A stretch of DNA of 64,000 nt from Clostridiales bacterium (GTDB lineage: Bacteria > Bacillota > Clostridia > Christensenellales > Aristaeellaceae). This document shows positions 35,164 to 44,170 of this stretch, one piece after another; position 1 is the first letter of the stretch; each line of letters begins with the position of its first letter. The position numbers and the translations under genes are program-made. The DNA is taken from positions 1-64,000 of the forward strand of contig JAAYDR010000045.1 of NCBI GenBank assembly GCA_012729115.1. The letters run 5' to 3'. The notes under the pieces were generated by a model. The model ran no database searches. It had not been told where the DNA came from and saw only the letters and a program-made list of their open reading frames with translations.

Positions 35164-35987
35164 GGCTTTTGTGCCTCCAGTTCCGCCAGAGCCGCGTCGT
35201 ATTCCCCGTCCCGGGCGGTGCGGTAATGCCAGAGCACCTGGTTTTCCATAAAACTGACACCCTTGCCCTTCACCGTATCCGCGATGACCACCACAGGCTT
35301 TCCTCCTCCCAGGCATGCCTGCGCCTGGGCATAGGCTTCGTGAAGAGCGTCATGGTCATGCCCGTCCACCCGGATCACATGCCAGCCAAAGCTGGCCCAT
35401 TTTTGGTCCAGGGGCTCCAGGGCGATGGTTTCCTCCACGGAAGTGAGGGATTGGATCTTGTTAAAGTCAATGGTGACGATGAAGTTGTCCAGCTTGTATT
35501 GGTTGGCAATGAGGGCGGACTCCCAGATCGCTCCCTCATCGCATTCACCGTCTCCGATGATGCAATAGACACGGTGGCTCTGTCCGTTAAGCTTCGCGGC
35601 CATGGCCATTCCCATGGCCATGGGCATCCCCTGACCCAGAGAACCTGTGGAGGCCTCCACGCCGGGAATGCCTTTGTGGCTGACATGGCCGCTGAAGGGA
35701 CTGCCATTCTGGCAATGTTTCTCAAGGTCCTTTACGGGAAAATAGCCGCATTCCGCCAAAGCTGCGTATACGCCGGCCCCGGCATGGCCCTTGCTTAACA
35801 CAAAGCGATCCCGGTCGGGCAGGCGGGGATGCTGGGGGTCATGGTGCATTATATCCGCATACAGCACAGCCACGATATCCGCCATGGAAAAAATGCTGGC
35901 GATATGGGATGTGCCGCCTCTGTTGGTCATGTCCAGCCCATGGCGGCGGATCAGATACGCCAGCCGGACGCTTTTTTCCGTGTTCAT
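35160..35987 (-). CDS. transketolase N-terminal subunit (ThDP diphosphate-binding)
   Basis: 275 residues. SKGHAGAGVYAALAECGYFP and GSLGQGMPMAMGMAMAAKLN are followed by the thiamine-diphosphate motif GDGECDEGAIWESALIANQ, then DFNKIQSL and DGHDHDALHEA. This is the diphosphate half of a two-gene transketolase. It is coupled on both sides by 4-base overlaps, to the sugar transferase gene upstream and the C-terminal subunit downstream. Reaction by family: transfer of a two-carbon ketol unit between sugar phosphates. Confidence 0.94.
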   Translation of the reverse strand: MNTEKSVRLAYLIRRHGLDMTNRGGTSHIASIFSMADIVAVLYADIMHHDPQHPRLPDRDRFVLSKGHAGAGVYAALAECGYFPVKDLEKHCQNGSPFSGHVSHKGIPGVEASTGSLGQGMPMAMGMAMAAKLNGQSHRVYCIIGDGECDEGAIWESALIANQYKLDNFIVTIDFNKIQSLTSVEETIALEPLDQKWASFGWHVIRVDGHDHDALHEAYAQAQACLGGGKPVVVIADTVKGKGVSFMENQVLWHYRTARDGEYDAALAELEAQKP

Positions 35988-36745
35988 CCGTTGTGGTCCT
36001 CCATGCTTTGGGGCGGGGATAAAGGAGCGGAAGCCTCAGGCATCCAGATCTTACGCAGAACGCAGCGCAGGGTGGTCCAAAACAGAGCCGCGTCCGTGAG
36101 AAGGGATTGGCTCCTGGCGTAGGCTACCCGCATGGCGTTCTTTTCCGCCAAAATGTAGCGCTCGTAGGAACCTTCCGGGTCGTCATGGCCCACGGCAGCA
36201 TCCAGGCTGATCAGCTTGATGGAGCTGGGGTCGCTGATGCCGGGGCGCACCCACAGGATGCATTCCTGCTCGAGGGTGTAGCGGGTGGTGTACTTGAGCA
36301 ACTCCGGCCTGGGGCCGATAAAGGACATATCCCCCTTGAGAATGTTGAATATCTGAGGCAGCTCATCCAGCTTTGTTTTGCGCAGGATCCGGCCCAGCTT
36401 CGTCACCCGGGGATCGTCCAAGGCGGTGGTGCCGCTGTACTTGTCCGCGCCCACCACCATGGTGCGGAATTTTAGGATTGTAAAAGGTTTATTATGGTAG
36501 CCTCCCCGCAGAGCCTTGTAAAAAACCGGGCCCTCGGAGGTCAGCTTTACCAGCAGGGCGATGGGGAGCATCAGCAATAGAAAAAAGGGCAGCAGCACCA
36601 GGGCAAGGACAAAATCCAGCGCCCGCTTTCCCACCTTGCTGTAAAAAGGGTGGCTTACCGGCCCATCCCAGCGGGGCAGGTCCAGGGGTGTGAATACCGG
36701 GGGTTCCTTAGGGGCGGAGCTTGCTTTGTGGCCTTGGTTTTCCAA
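35984..36745 (-). CDS. undecaprenyl-phosphate sugar phosphotransferase (bacterial sugar transferase)
   Basis: 253 residues from a TTG start at 36745, chosen because GGAGGAGG lies 7 bases upstream; an upstream TTG at 36787 has no ribosome site and sits at the predicted transcript start. One N-terminal re-entrant hydrophobic helix (LDFVLALVLLPFFLLLMLPI) is followed by the PglC/WcaJ-type catalytic core, with EGPVFYKALR, FTILKFRTM, LRKTKLDELPQIFNILKGDM, SFIGPRPEL and VRPGISDPSS. It transfers a sugar-1-phosphate to undecaprenyl phosphate, the first committed step of a surface glycan. It is the first gene of the operon. Confidence 0.92.
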   Translation of the reverse strand: MENQGHKASSAPKEPPVFTPLDLPRWDGPVSHPFYSKVGKRALDFVLALVLLPFFLLLMLPIALLVKLTSEGPVFYKALRGGYHNKPFTILKFRTMVVGADKYSGTTALDDPRVTKLGRILRKTKLDELPQIFNILKGDMSFIGPRPELLKYTTRYTLEQECILWVRPGISDPSSIKLISLDAAVGHDDPEGSYERYILAEKNAMRVAYARSQSLLTDAALFWTTLRCVLRKIWMPEASAPLSPPQSMEDHNG

Positions 36746-36795
36746 GCTTTTTCCTCCTCCCCGCGGGTATCCGACTGATTGCGTCAACGCCTTTT

Positions 36796-36824
36796 ATCGT
36801 ATCACGCCAGGGGCCAGAAGTCAA
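36796..36824 (-). promoter_or_regulatory. sigma-A promoter of the glycan operon
   Basis: Minus strand: TTGACT (complement of 36819-36824), 17 bases, TACGAT (complement of 36796-36801). The start near 36789 leaves a 44-base leader to TTG 36745. The -35 lies in TTACGTTGAC, the same 10-mer found at the DUF3048 promoter. Confidence 0.7.
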
Positions 36825-36920
36825 CGTAAGCAAACAATTTGCGACAAGGAACGCGGGAGATGGGGTTATATAAGGGAAGGATATGGATGCCGGATATGGA
36901 TGCCAAAACAAGAGAAAAAC

Positions 36921-36949
36921 TTGACGGAAAAATTTCGCGCATTTATAGT
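36921..36949 (+). promoter_or_regulatory. sigma-A promoter of the citrate synthase gene
   Basis: TTGACG (36921-36926), 17-base spacer, TATAGT (36944-36949). The start near 36956 gives a leader of about 100 bases. Confidence 0.75.
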
Positions 36950-36995
36950 ATAAAATAGGGAGGAATCCACATATTGCATAAGGTTTGCCTGAAAG

Positions 36996-37046
36996 AAGGA
37001 GGGTTCCCTCCTTGCAGCTTAACAGAACCATCACCCCAGAAGGAGG
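36996..37046 (+). promoter_or_regulatory. leader hairpin containing an anti-Shine-Dalgarno arm (citrate synthase)
   Basis: AAGGAGGG (36996-37003) is followed, after TT, by CCCTCCTT (37006-37013). The true ribosome site AAGGAGG lies at 37040-37046, nine bases before the ATG. The CCTCCTT arm can pair with either the upstream AAGGAGG or the real ribosome site, so two exclusive structures are possible. Regulation is inferred. Confidence 0.4.
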
Positions 37047-37054
37047 AATGCCAT

Positions 37055-38419
37055 ATGACCCGATCTCCCTTGGAGCGATTGGCGGATTATGCCTGCGCAA
37101 ACGAATCCCGCCTCGTACAAAATGCCAGCATGAACCCCGAGCTTTACAATCTTTATGGCGTAAAGAGGGGGCTGCGCGATAGACAGGGCCAAGGTGTTCT
37201 GGCGGGGCTCACCGGTATTTCTGAAATTGAATCCAGCAAGGTTGTGGACGGCGAAAGCGTGCCATGCGAGGGGCGGCTTTGGTACCGGGGCTACGATATC
37301 ATCGATTTGGTGAACGGGGTGATGAGCGGCGGCCGCCTTGGTTTTGAAGAAGTAGCCTATCTGCTGCTCTTTGGAGAGCTGCCCAGCCGGGAGCAACTCA
37401 AGGAGTTCTGCGCCGTGATGGGGGACTGCCGGACGCTGCCCACCAACTTCGTGCGGGATGTGATTATGAAGGCTCCCAGCCGGGACATGATGAACACGCT
37501 GAGCCGGAGTGTGCTGACCCTGGCCAGCTATGATGATCGGGTGGACGACATCTCCATCCCCAACGTATTGCGCCAGTGCCTGATGCTCATCGCTGTATTT
37601 CCCATGCTGGCCGTTTATGGTTACCATAGCTACAACCATTATGAGCGGGACGAGAGCTTCTACATCCACAGGCCTGAGGGCAATCTTTCCACGGCTGCGA
37701 ACCTGCTGAGGATGCTGCGCCCGGACAAGGGCTATACAGACCTGGAGGCCCATGTGCTGGATCTGGCCCTGATATTGCACATGGAGCATGGTGGCGGCAA
37801 CAACTCCACCTTCACCACTCATGTGGTTACCTCCTCTGGCAGCGACACCTACAGCGTCATGGCAGCGGCCCTGGCCAGCCTGAAAGGCCCCAAACACGGC
37901 GGCGCCAACATCAAGGTCGTGGAGATGATGGAGGACCTCAAGCGCAATGTGGAGGATGAGACCGATGAGGCCCAAGTGGAGGAATATCTGCTGAAACTCC
38001 TGCGTAAGGAGGCTTTTGACAAGAAGGGTCTGATCTACGGCATGGGCCATGCGGTCTATTCCCTCTCCGACCCCAGGGCCACGGTCTTCAAGGGCTTTGT
38101 GGAAAAGCTGGCCAAGGAAAAGGAGAAGCAAAAGGAGTTTGCCCTCTATTCCATGGTGGAGCGGCTGGCTCCGGACATCATCAGCCGGGAGCGGCGTATC
38201 TACAAGGGCGTCAGCGCCAATGTGGATTTCTACAGCGGCATTACCTATTCCATGCTTGGCATCCCCCGGGAGTTGTTCACCCCCATTTTTGCCATTGCGC
38301 GCATCGTGGGCTGGAGCGCTCATCGGATGGAGGAGCTCATCAATATGGACAAGATCATCCGCCCGGCTTACCTGAATGTCCAGGAGCGGCGGGAGTACCA
38401 ACCGCTCCAAGAGAGATAG
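37055..38419 (+). CDS. citrate/2-methylcitrate synthase
   Basis: 454 residues from ATG 37055. Citrate synthase motifs are present: RGYDIIDLV, ALILHMEHGGGNNSTFTTHV (first catalytic His), LKGPKHGGANIKVVEMM, and YGMGHAVYSLSDPRA (second catalytic His). The segment NVDFYSGITYSMLGIPRELF and a C-terminal RIVGWSAHRMEEL then supply the catalytic Asp and Arg regions. This is the long Clostridial form. It condenses acetyl-CoA with oxaloacetate to feed glutamate synthesis or a partial TCA cycle. It has its own promoter and a 100-base leader with an unusual hairpin. Confidence 0.94.
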   Translation: MTRSPLERLADYACANESRLVQNASMNPELYNLYGVKRGLRDRQGQGVLAGLTGISEIESSKVVDGESVPCEGRLWYRGYDIIDLVNGVMSGGRLGFEEVAYLLLFGELPSREQLKEFCAVMGDCRTLPTNFVRDVIMKAPSRDMMNTLSRSVLTLASYDDRVDDISIPNVLRQCLMLIAVFPMLAVYGYHSYNHYERDESFYIHRPEGNLSTAANLLRMLRPDKGYTDLEAHVLDLALILHMEHGGGNNSTFTTHVVTSSGSDTYSVMAAALASLKGPKHGGANIKVVEMMEDLKRNVEDETDEAQVEEYLLKLLRKEAFDKKGLIYGMGHAVYSLSDPRATVFKGFVEKLAKEKEKQKEFALYSMVERLAPDIISRERRIYKGVSANVDFYSGITYSMLGIPRELFTPIFAIARIVGWSAHRMEELINMDKIIRPAYLNVQERREYQPLQER

Positions 38420-38452
38420 AGTCACAAAGTTACACGCAAAGTCGAGGTTTTG

Positions 38453-39151
38453 ATGTCTGCTTCACGACAAAAGATGGCGATGGCCCTCCGTGCCGCCTTT
38501 CCTCATACCCTTCCGGTGCTCACGGGCTTTACGTGCCTGGGAATGGCCTATGGGGTACTGATGGCCGGGAAGGGTTATGGCCCCTTCTACGCAACGCTGA
38601 TGAGCGCGGTGGCCTTTTGCGGCAGTATGCAATATGTGGCCATTACCTTGCTGATCATTTCCTTTGACCCGGTTTCCGCCTTTTTGATGAGCCTGATGGT
38701 CAACGCCAGGCATCTGTTTTACGGCCTCTCCATGCTGCCCAGATACCGGGATATGGGCAAACTTCGCAATGTGCTGATCTATCTGCTCTGCGACGAAACT
38801 TTCTCCATCGCCTGCACGGTTGCACCGCCGCCGGAGGCTAAGCCCGCCCATTTTTATGCGGTCATCTCCCTGCTGGATTACTTTTATTGGGTGGCCGCCA
38901 CATTCCTGGGAGGCCTGCTTAGCTCCCTCATCCGGATGGAAACCAATGGCCTGGATTTTGTGCTCACGGCGCTGTTTGTGGTGCTTTTTCTGGACCAGTG
39001 GCAGCGCAAGGAAAACCGCGCCTCCGCCATCATTGGCCTGGCCAGCGCAGCTGTCAGCCTGCTTGTTTTTGGCCGGGGAGGCTTTATCCTCCCCGCCATG
39101 GGCAGCATGGTGGCCGCGCTGCTTATGGGAAGGAGGCGCCTATGCCGCTGA
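38453..39151 (+). CDS. azlC: AzlC family branched-chain amino acid exporter subunit
   Basis: 232 residues, starting at ATG 38453 (TTG 38450 is directly before it). The AzlC pattern is clear: PVLTGFTCLGMAYGVLMAGK, ATLMSAVAFCGSMQYVAITL, MSLMVNARHLFYGLSML, and a C-terminal set of TM helices. Together with AzlD it forms an exporter of branched-chain amino acids or analogues (4-azaleucine resistance). It overlaps azlD by 10 bases. Confidence 0.93.
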   Translation: MSASRQKMAMALRAAFPHTLPVLTGFTCLGMAYGVLMAGKGYGPFYATLMSAVAFCGSMQYVAITLLIISFDPVSAFLMSLMVNARHLFYGLSMLPRYRDMGKLRNVLIYLLCDETFSIACTVAPPPEAKPAHFYAVISLLDYFYWVAATFLGGLLSSLIRMETNGLDFVLTALFVVLFLDQWQRKENRASAIIGLASAAVSLLVFGRGGFILPAMGSMVAALLMGRRRLCR

Positions 39152-39474
39152 ATCCTCTGCAGACTTTGGTCATGATTCTGGCAGTGGCCGCTGGGTGCGC
39201 GCTGACCAGATTTCTGCCATTCTGGCTCTTTCCGGAGAAGAGAAAAGTGCCCCCAGTGGTGAGGTATCTGGGGGGCACGCTTCCACCGGCCATGATGGGA
39301 TTTTTGGTGGTGTATTGCTTGAAGGATATGGATCTTGTGGCTTCACCCCATGGGTTGCCTGAGGGGATTGCCATCGGCTGCATTGTGCTGATTCACACGT
39401 GGAAGAGAAATGTGCTGCTGAGCATTGGCGGAGGAACAGCGGTGTTCATGGTGCTGACACGGATTTTAGGGTAA
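39142..39474 (+). CDS. azlD: AzlD family transporter subunit
   Basis: 110 residues from ATG 39142, with AAGGAGG 6 bases upstream inside azlC. Four hydrophobic helices and the family phrases ALTRFLPFWLF, VRYLGGTLPPAMMGFLVVYCL and IAIGCIVLIHTWKRNVLLSI are visible. It is the small partner of AzlC. Confidence 0.92.
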   Translation: MPLNPLQTLVMILAVAAGCALTRFLPFWLFPEKRKVPPVVRYLGGTLPPAMMGFLVVYCLKDMDLVASPHGLPEGIAIGCIVLIHTWKRNVLLSIGGGTAVFMVLTRILG

Positions 39475-39516
39475 GTGGCCGGGGGTCATATACCCAGCCC
39501 CCCTGTATCGATTTTG

Positions 39517-41532
39517 TTATTTCCGCATTCTCTCCTGCCGCCTGCGCGCCCTGGCTTGGGGTTTTTGGATGGAGGGCGCTTTGTCTCCCTTGAGTTGAAA
39601 AAGCTGGTCCCTTAGCTTTGCAGCCTGCTCGAAATCCAGGGCTTTGGCGGCGGAGAGCATTCGGTCTTCCAGGCTTTGGAGAAGCTGGAGCTTTTCCTCT
39701 TCGCTGATGCCCTCGGGGGCATGCTCGGCAAAATCGGTGGTGATCTTGAGCAAAGCCTGTACGGTGCTCTTGACGCTCTGGGGGGTGATGCCGTGGAGAC
39801 GGTTGTAGGCCTCCTGGAGCGCACGGCGGCGATTGGTTTCGTTCATGGCCCGCATCATGCTGTCGGTAAGCTGGTCACCGTACAGGATGACCCGGCCGTC
39901 CACGTTGCGGGCGGCGCGGCCAATGGTCTGAATCAGGGACGTTTCACTGCGCAGGAAGCCCTCCTTGTCTGCGTCCAGGATGGCCACCAGGGCCACCTCC
40001 GGCATGTCCAGGCCCTCCCGCAGGAGGTTGATGCCCACCAGGACGTCAAACTCACCCAGGCGAAGGTCACGGATGATCTCGGTGCGCTCCATGGTCTGAA
40101 TATCGCTGTGGAGATATCGCACCCTGATGTTCAGGCTGGCAAGGTAGTCGGTGAGGCTTTCGGCCATGCGCTTGGTAAGGGTGGTCACCAGGACCCGGTT
40201 GCCCTGGTCGATGGTTTTGTGGATCTCGCCCACCAGGTCGTCCACTTGGCCGGTGGCGGGGCGCAGGATCACCTGGGGGTCGATGAGGCCTGTGGGCCGG
40301 ATGATCTGCTCCACGGTGTTCTCGCTGAGGCTCAGTTCGTAGGCGGCTGGGGTGGCGCTGACAAAAATCACCTGATGGATGCGCTGCAAGAACTCGTCAA
40401 AGAGCAGGGGCCGGTTGTCAAAGGCGGAGGGCAGACGAAAGCCATACTCCACCAGGTTTTCCTTGCGAGCCCGGTCTCCGTTGTACATGGCTCTTACCTG
40501 GGGCACGGTGACGTGGCTCTCATCGATGAACAGAAGAAAGTCTTTGGGAAAATAATCCAGCAGCGTATAGGGTGTATCGCCGGGTTTGCGGCCGTCAAAG
40601 TAGCGGCTGTAGTTTTCGATGCCGGTGCAGTGACCGATCTGGCGCAGCATCTCGATATCGTAGCGGGTGCGCTGCTGGAGCCGCAGGGCATACAGCGGCT
40701 GGTCGGCGTCCTTGAGTTCCTGGACCCGCAGGGTCAGGTCACGCTCAATGGCATCGATGTTGGCGTTCATTTTTTCCCGATCCATGGCATAATGTGTGGC
40801 TGGGAACACCATGGCGTGTTCCAGGGTGGTGAGCGCGTTGCCGGTGACCACCTCGATCTCCCGGATGCGCTCGATCTCATCGCCGAAAAACTCAATGCGC
40901 AAGGCGTGTTCCCTGGCATTGGCGGGGATGATCTCCAGCACGTCGCCCCGGACACGGAAGCTGCCCCGCTCAAAAGCGAAATCGTTGCGTTCGTACTGAA
41001 TCTCCACCAGCCGGTCAATCAGCTTGTCTCGGGAGAGGGTCATGCCCGGGCGCAGGCTCACCATCATGCCCTCATACTCGCTGGGATCGCCCATGGAGTA
41101 GATACAGCTCACGCTGGCTACGATGATCACATCGCTTCGCTCCCGCACGGCGGCGGTAGCGCTGTGGCGCAAGCGGTCAATTTCCTCATTTACGGATGAA
41201 TCCTTTTCGATGTACGTATCGGTGGCGGCGATGTACGCCTCCGGCTGATAGTAATCGTAATAGGAGACAAAATACTCTACGGCGCTGTCTGGAAAGAAAG
41301 CGCGCAATTCGCTGCAAAGCTGGGCAGCCAGGGTTTTGTTATGGGCCAGCACCAATGTGGGCTTTTGCACCTTTTCTATGATGGAGGCCATGGTAAAGGT
41401 TTTGCCGCTGCCGGTGACGCCCAGCAAAACCTGGTTTTTTTTGCCCTCCAGCACGCCCCGCGCCAGAGAATCGATGGCTGCGGGCTGATCGCCGTTGGGC
41501 GGATAGGGTGCTTTCAACACAAATCGATTCAT
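39517..41532 (-). CDS. uvrB: excinuclease ABC subunit B
   Basis: 671 residues, standard UvrB length, starting at ATG 41532 with AAGGAG 7 bases upstream. Walker A is in [20 protein letters not shown] and the beta-hairpin region [20 protein letters not shown]. Also intact are [20 protein letters not shown], the helicase motif [28 protein letters not shown] and the C-terminal UVR motif [20 protein letters not shown]. It loads UvrC on damaged DNA in nucleotide excision repair. No uvrA or uvrC is in the window. Confidence 0.97.
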   Translation of the reverse strand: MNRFVLKAPYPPNGDQPAAIDSLARGVLEGKKNQVLLGVTGSGKTFTMASIIEKVQKPTLVLAHNKTLAAQLCSELRAFFPDSAVEYFVSYYDYYQPEAYIAATDTYIEKDSSVNEEIDRLRHSATAAVRERSDVIIVASVSCIYSMGDPSEYEGMMVSLRPGMTLSRDKLIDRLVEIQYERNDFAFERGSFRVRGDVLEIIPANAREHALRIEFFGDEIERIREIEVVTGNALTTLEHAMVFPATHYAMDREKMNANIDAIERDLTLRVQELKDADQPLYALRLQQRTRYDIEMLRQIGHCTGIENYSRYFDGRKPGDTPYTLLDYFPKDFLLFIDESHVTVPQVRAMYNGDRARKENLVEYGFRLPSAFDNRPLLFDEFLQRIHQVIFVSATPAAYELSLSENTVEQIIRPTGLIDPQVILRPATGQVDDLVGEIHKTIDQGNRVLVTTLTKRMAESLTDYLASLNIRVRYLHSDIQTMERTEIIRDLRLGEFDVLVGINLLREGLDMPEVALVAILDADKEGFLRSETSLIQTIGRAARNVDGRVILYGDQLTDSMMRAMNETNRRRALQEAYNRLHGITPQSVKSTVQALLKITTDFAEHAPEGISEEEKLQLLQSLEDRMLSAAKALDFEQAAKLRDQLFQLKGDKAPSIQKPQARARRRQERMRK

Positions 41533-41583
41533 GCATTTTCTCCTTGGTATCCCGGGGTTGTGGGGAAGGGAATGAGGTTCTCC

Positions 41584-41612
41584 ATTATAGCATGTTTGGG
41601 CTGAAAATGGAA
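41584..41612 (-). promoter_or_regulatory. extended -10 promoter of uvrB
   Basis: Minus strand TATAAT (complement of 41584-41589) with an upstream TG (TGCTATAAT) and a weak -35 TTCCAT (complement of 41607-41612) at 17 bases. Start near 41577. No SOS (LexA) box of the CGAACN4GTTCG type was seen nearby. Confidence 0.55.
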
Positions 41613-41785
41613 ACGGCCGCCATTTGGAAAATTTCCCATGGGCTCCATGGAGGAAGAAGCGGCGCGTGATTTCATGCATCCAAGGATTGCACCCGAGGCC
41701 GAAAAATCGAAGCTTTCAAATGGTTTCCACGCAGCATTGCAGGGAGCTGCTTCGGCCAAAATGGGAGCGACGGGAGGGAATGAAC

Positions 41786-41890
41786 ATGACCAAACCTTGG
41801 ATTGATAAGGCTTTCATGATGGAGGGCGGGATGCGCAGCAAGGTGGTGAGACTGTGGCAGACTATCGGATTTTTCACAGCCCGCGTCTAA
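41786..41890 (+). CDS. possible 34-residue leader peptide overlapping murA
   Basis: ATG 41786 has GGGAGGGA about 6-8 bases upstream and encodes a short basic peptide beginning MTKPWIDKAFMMEGGMRSK, ending 37 bases inside murA in another frame. It could be a translational-coupling leader for murA or a chance frame. The remaining part of the 321-base gap 41533-41853 shows only the uvrB promoter. Confidence 0.25.
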   Translation: MTKPWIDKAFMMEGGMRSKVVRLWQTIGFFTARV

Positions 41891-43095
41891 GTGGCGAGGT
41901 GGATGTAAGCACGGCCAAAAACGCGGTGCTGCCCATACTGGCGGCAGGGTTGCTCACTCAGGAGCCGCTGATCGTCAAGGACGTGCCGCGCATCACCGAT
42001 GTGGACATCCTTTTGCAGATTCTGCGGGATTGCGGAGCCCAGGTGGAACGCAGCGGCAGGGATGTGTCCGTGTGTGCCCAGCACCCCGGAAGCCCGGATA
42101 ACGAGACGATGATCCGCAAGCTGCGGGCCAGCGTGCTGGTGCTGGGGCCGATATTGGCCAGAAGCGGCAGTGCCTGTGTCTTCCTGCCGGGGGGCTGCGC
42201 CATTGGCCAGCGGCCCATAGACCTGCATGTGAAGGGTTTGCAGACCATGGGGGCCATGGTTCACGCCAAGGGAGGACAGAGGCAGCTCTCCGGCAAATTG
42301 ATCGGCGACCGGGTGTACCTGGACCTGCCGAGCGTGGGGGCAACGGAAAACCTGATGATGGCCGCTACCCTGGCACGGGGCCAGACCATTTTGGAAAACG
42401 CGGCCAAGGAGCCGGAAATCGTGGATTTGGCGGATTGCCTGAACGCCATGGGCGCCAGGGTGGCGGGAGCAGGCACGGGCACCGTGGTGGTTGACGGCGT
42501 GGAGACGCTCCATGGGGCTGTGCACAAGCCTATTCCGGATCGGATTGAGGCGGGTACTCTGCTTTGCGCGGCAGCCATTACCCAGGGCAGCATCCTCATT
42601 CGCAAAGCCAGGCCGGAACACATGCGAGCAATGATGTTCAAGCTGAAGGAGGCGGGCGTGGGCATCCGGGAGACTCCGGCGGGCATTCGCATCAGCGGTA
42701 CTGCCATTTCGCCCTTTGAAGCCCGCACCTTAGCCTACCCTGGTTTTCCCACGGACATGCAGGCGCCCATGATGGTGGTGGCGCTCAAATGCCATGGAAC
42801 CAGCATTCTGGCAGAAACTGTCTTTGAAAACAGATTTATGCATGCCACGGAACTATGCCGGTTGGGAGCTCATATCCGGATTGAGAATCATTTTGCACTG
42901 ATCGAAGGGGGCCACAGCCTCGTGGGAGCCACGGTGACCAGTACAGACCTGCGGGCTGGGGCGGCCCTGATGCTGGCAGGGCTGATCTGTGAGGGGGAAA
43001 CCATTTTGCAGGATCCCTCCGGACATATTGAGCGAGGGTATCAGGATCTTCCACAGAAATTGCGAAGCCTGGGGGCCAGGATTGAGGAACGCTAG
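41854..43095 (+). CDS. murA: UDP-N-acetylglucosamine 1-carboxyvinyltransferase
   Basis: 413 residues from GTG 41854 (AGGTGGTGA upstream). The enolpyruvyl transferase fold retains its catalytic residues: Lys in VSTAKNAVLPILAAG and the PEP-reactive Cys in FLPGGCAIGQRPIDLH. Asp is in AYPGFPTDMQAPMM, and the Arg site is in ETVFENRFMHATEL with DLRAGAALMLAGL. It catalyses the first committed step of peptidoglycan synthesis. This intact MurA contrasts with the degenerate EPSP-synthase homologue at 26.9 kb. It is followed by a promoter and then the aminotransferase gene. Confidence 0.95.
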   Translation: MADYRIFHSPRLSGEVDVSTAKNAVLPILAAGLLTQEPLIVKDVPRITDVDILLQILRDCGAQVERSGRDVSVCAQHPGSPDNETMIRKLRASVLVLGPILARSGSACVFLPGGCAIGQRPIDLHVKGLQTMGAMVHAKGGQRQLSGKLIGDRVYLDLPSVGATENLMMAATLARGQTILENAAKEPEIVDLADCLNAMGARVAGAGTGTVVVDGVETLHGAVHKPIPDRIEAGTLLCAAAITQGSILIRKARPEHMRAMMFKLKEAGVGIRETPAGIRISGTAISPFEARTLAYPGFPTDMQAPMMVVALKCHGTSILAETVFENRFMHATELCRLGAHIRIENHFALIEGGHSLVGATVTSTDLRAGAALMLAGLICEGETILQDPSGHIERGYQDLPQKLRSLGARIEER

Positions 43096-43148
43096 AGAGT
43101 GCGTCAGGGGCGAAGTTTGGTGCCCTGGATCCTTGATTTTTTGGCAGC

Positions 43149-43178
43149 TTGCGTAAAACCTTCCGGTGGGTGTATGAT
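43149..43178 (+). promoter_or_regulatory. sigma-A promoter of the D-amino-acid aminotransferase gene
   Basis: TTGCGT (43149-43154), 18 bases, TATGAT (43173-43178). The predicted start near 43185 leaves an 80-base G+C-rich leader before ATG 43266. Confidence 0.6.
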
Positions 43179-43265
43179 ACAAATACGATATGGCGATCAG
43201 GGATCACCCCAATGCTGAAGAGGAGGCAGGTGCGGAGGCGGCAGCCGCCCGCGCCGCAATGCCCT

Positions 43266-44114
43266 ATGAAAGATCTTGCCTACTACAACGGACGGATTAC
43301 GGGCCTGGATGAGATGATGATTCCCATGAATGACCGCGCCCTGTATTTTGGGGATGGCGTGTATGATGCGGGCTATGTGCGCAACGGCGTCTGCTTTGCT
43401 CTCCAGGATCATGTGGACCGGTTCTTTAGCAGCATGAAGCTGCTTCAGATCAATCCCGGCATCACCAGGGACGAATTGACGGCGCTGCTCAAGGATCTGA
43501 TCTCCAGAATCGACAGGGACATTCCGGACGCCATGCTGTATTTTCAGATGTCCAGGGGAACGGCCGTCCGCAAGCATGCTTTTCCAGACAGCTCTGTCCC
43601 TCCCAATCTTCTGGTTACCATCCACGGGATTGTACCCGACCGGGACCAGGAGTATCGGCTGATCACGGCGGAGGACACCCGCTTTGCCCATTGCAATATC
43701 AAAACGCTGAACCTGCTGCCCAACGTGCTGGCCAGCCAGAAGGCCATGGATGCAGGCTGTAACGAATGTGTGCTGCATCGGGGCGGGTATGTGACCGAGT
43801 GTGCCCATAGCGGGCTGGCTGTGCTGATAGGCGGCACGGTGGTGACGACCCCGCTGAGCCAATGGATATTGCCCAGCATTACCCGCAAGCATCTGCTGGA
43901 GCTCTGCCGTGAGCTGGACATTCCCGTGGAGGAACGCTCCTATTCCCTGGAAGAGATGATGCGAGCCGACGAGGTGATGGTATTAAGCTCCCTGGCTTTG
44001 TTTACCCGGGTCTATGAAATCGACGGCAAAGCCGTAGGCGGATATGCACAGGAACTGTTCCAAAAGCTCCGGGGAGCCTATCTGGAATGGTTTGAAAGGG
44101 AAACCAGGGGCTAA
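43266..44114 (+). CDS. class IV aminotransferase, D-amino-acid transaminase type
   Basis: 282 residues of fold-type IV PLP enzyme. MNDRALYFGDGVYDAGYVRN resembles the D-alanine aminotransferase start. The PLP lysine is in NIKTLNLLPNVLASQ, then CNECVLHRGGYVTECAHSG and SITRKHLLELC. The similarity to D-AAT (Dat) rather than IlvE is supported by IKTLNLLPNVLA and VTECAHS. It interconverts D-Ala, D-Glu and keto acids, which suits its position after murA. The start ATG 43266 fits homology but has no good ribosome site; the leader carries an overlapping Ala-rich frame. Confidence 0.85.
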   Translation: MKDLAYYNGRITGLDEMMIPMNDRALYFGDGVYDAGYVRNGVCFALQDHVDRFFSSMKLLQINPGITRDELTALLKDLISRIDRDIPDAMLYFQMSRGTAVRKHAFPDSSVPPNLLVTIHGIVPDRDQEYRLITAEDTRFAHCNIKTLNLLPNVLASQKAMDAGCNECVLHRGGYVTECAHSGLAVLIGGTVVTTPLSQWILPSITRKHLLELCRELDIPVEERSYSLEEMMRADEVMVLSSLALFTRVYEIDGKAVGGYAQELFQKLRGAYLEWFERETRG

Positions 44115-44142
44115 GGTTCTGGAATGCTGCCTTTGCTTTGTG

Positions 44143-44170
44143 GAAGAGCGCCTTTGGGCGCTCTTCTTCC
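44143..44170 (+). terminator. terminator-like hairpin after the aminotransferase gene
   Basis: GAAGAGCGCC (44143-44152) and GGCGCTCTTC (44157-44166) form a perfect 10-bp stem with loop TTTG, followed by TTCC only, so a weak T-run. Confidence 0.55.

Noticed and set aside
34228-35987. Transketolase split as a frameshifted single gene
   Set aside because: Each half has its own start and ends in a normal stop with a 4-base overlap, and two-gene transketolases are common. This is a natural split.
41854-43095. MurA as a second degenerate enolpyruvyl transferase
   Set aside because: Its catalytic Lys, Cys, Asp and Arg motifs are intact, so it is an ordinary MurA.
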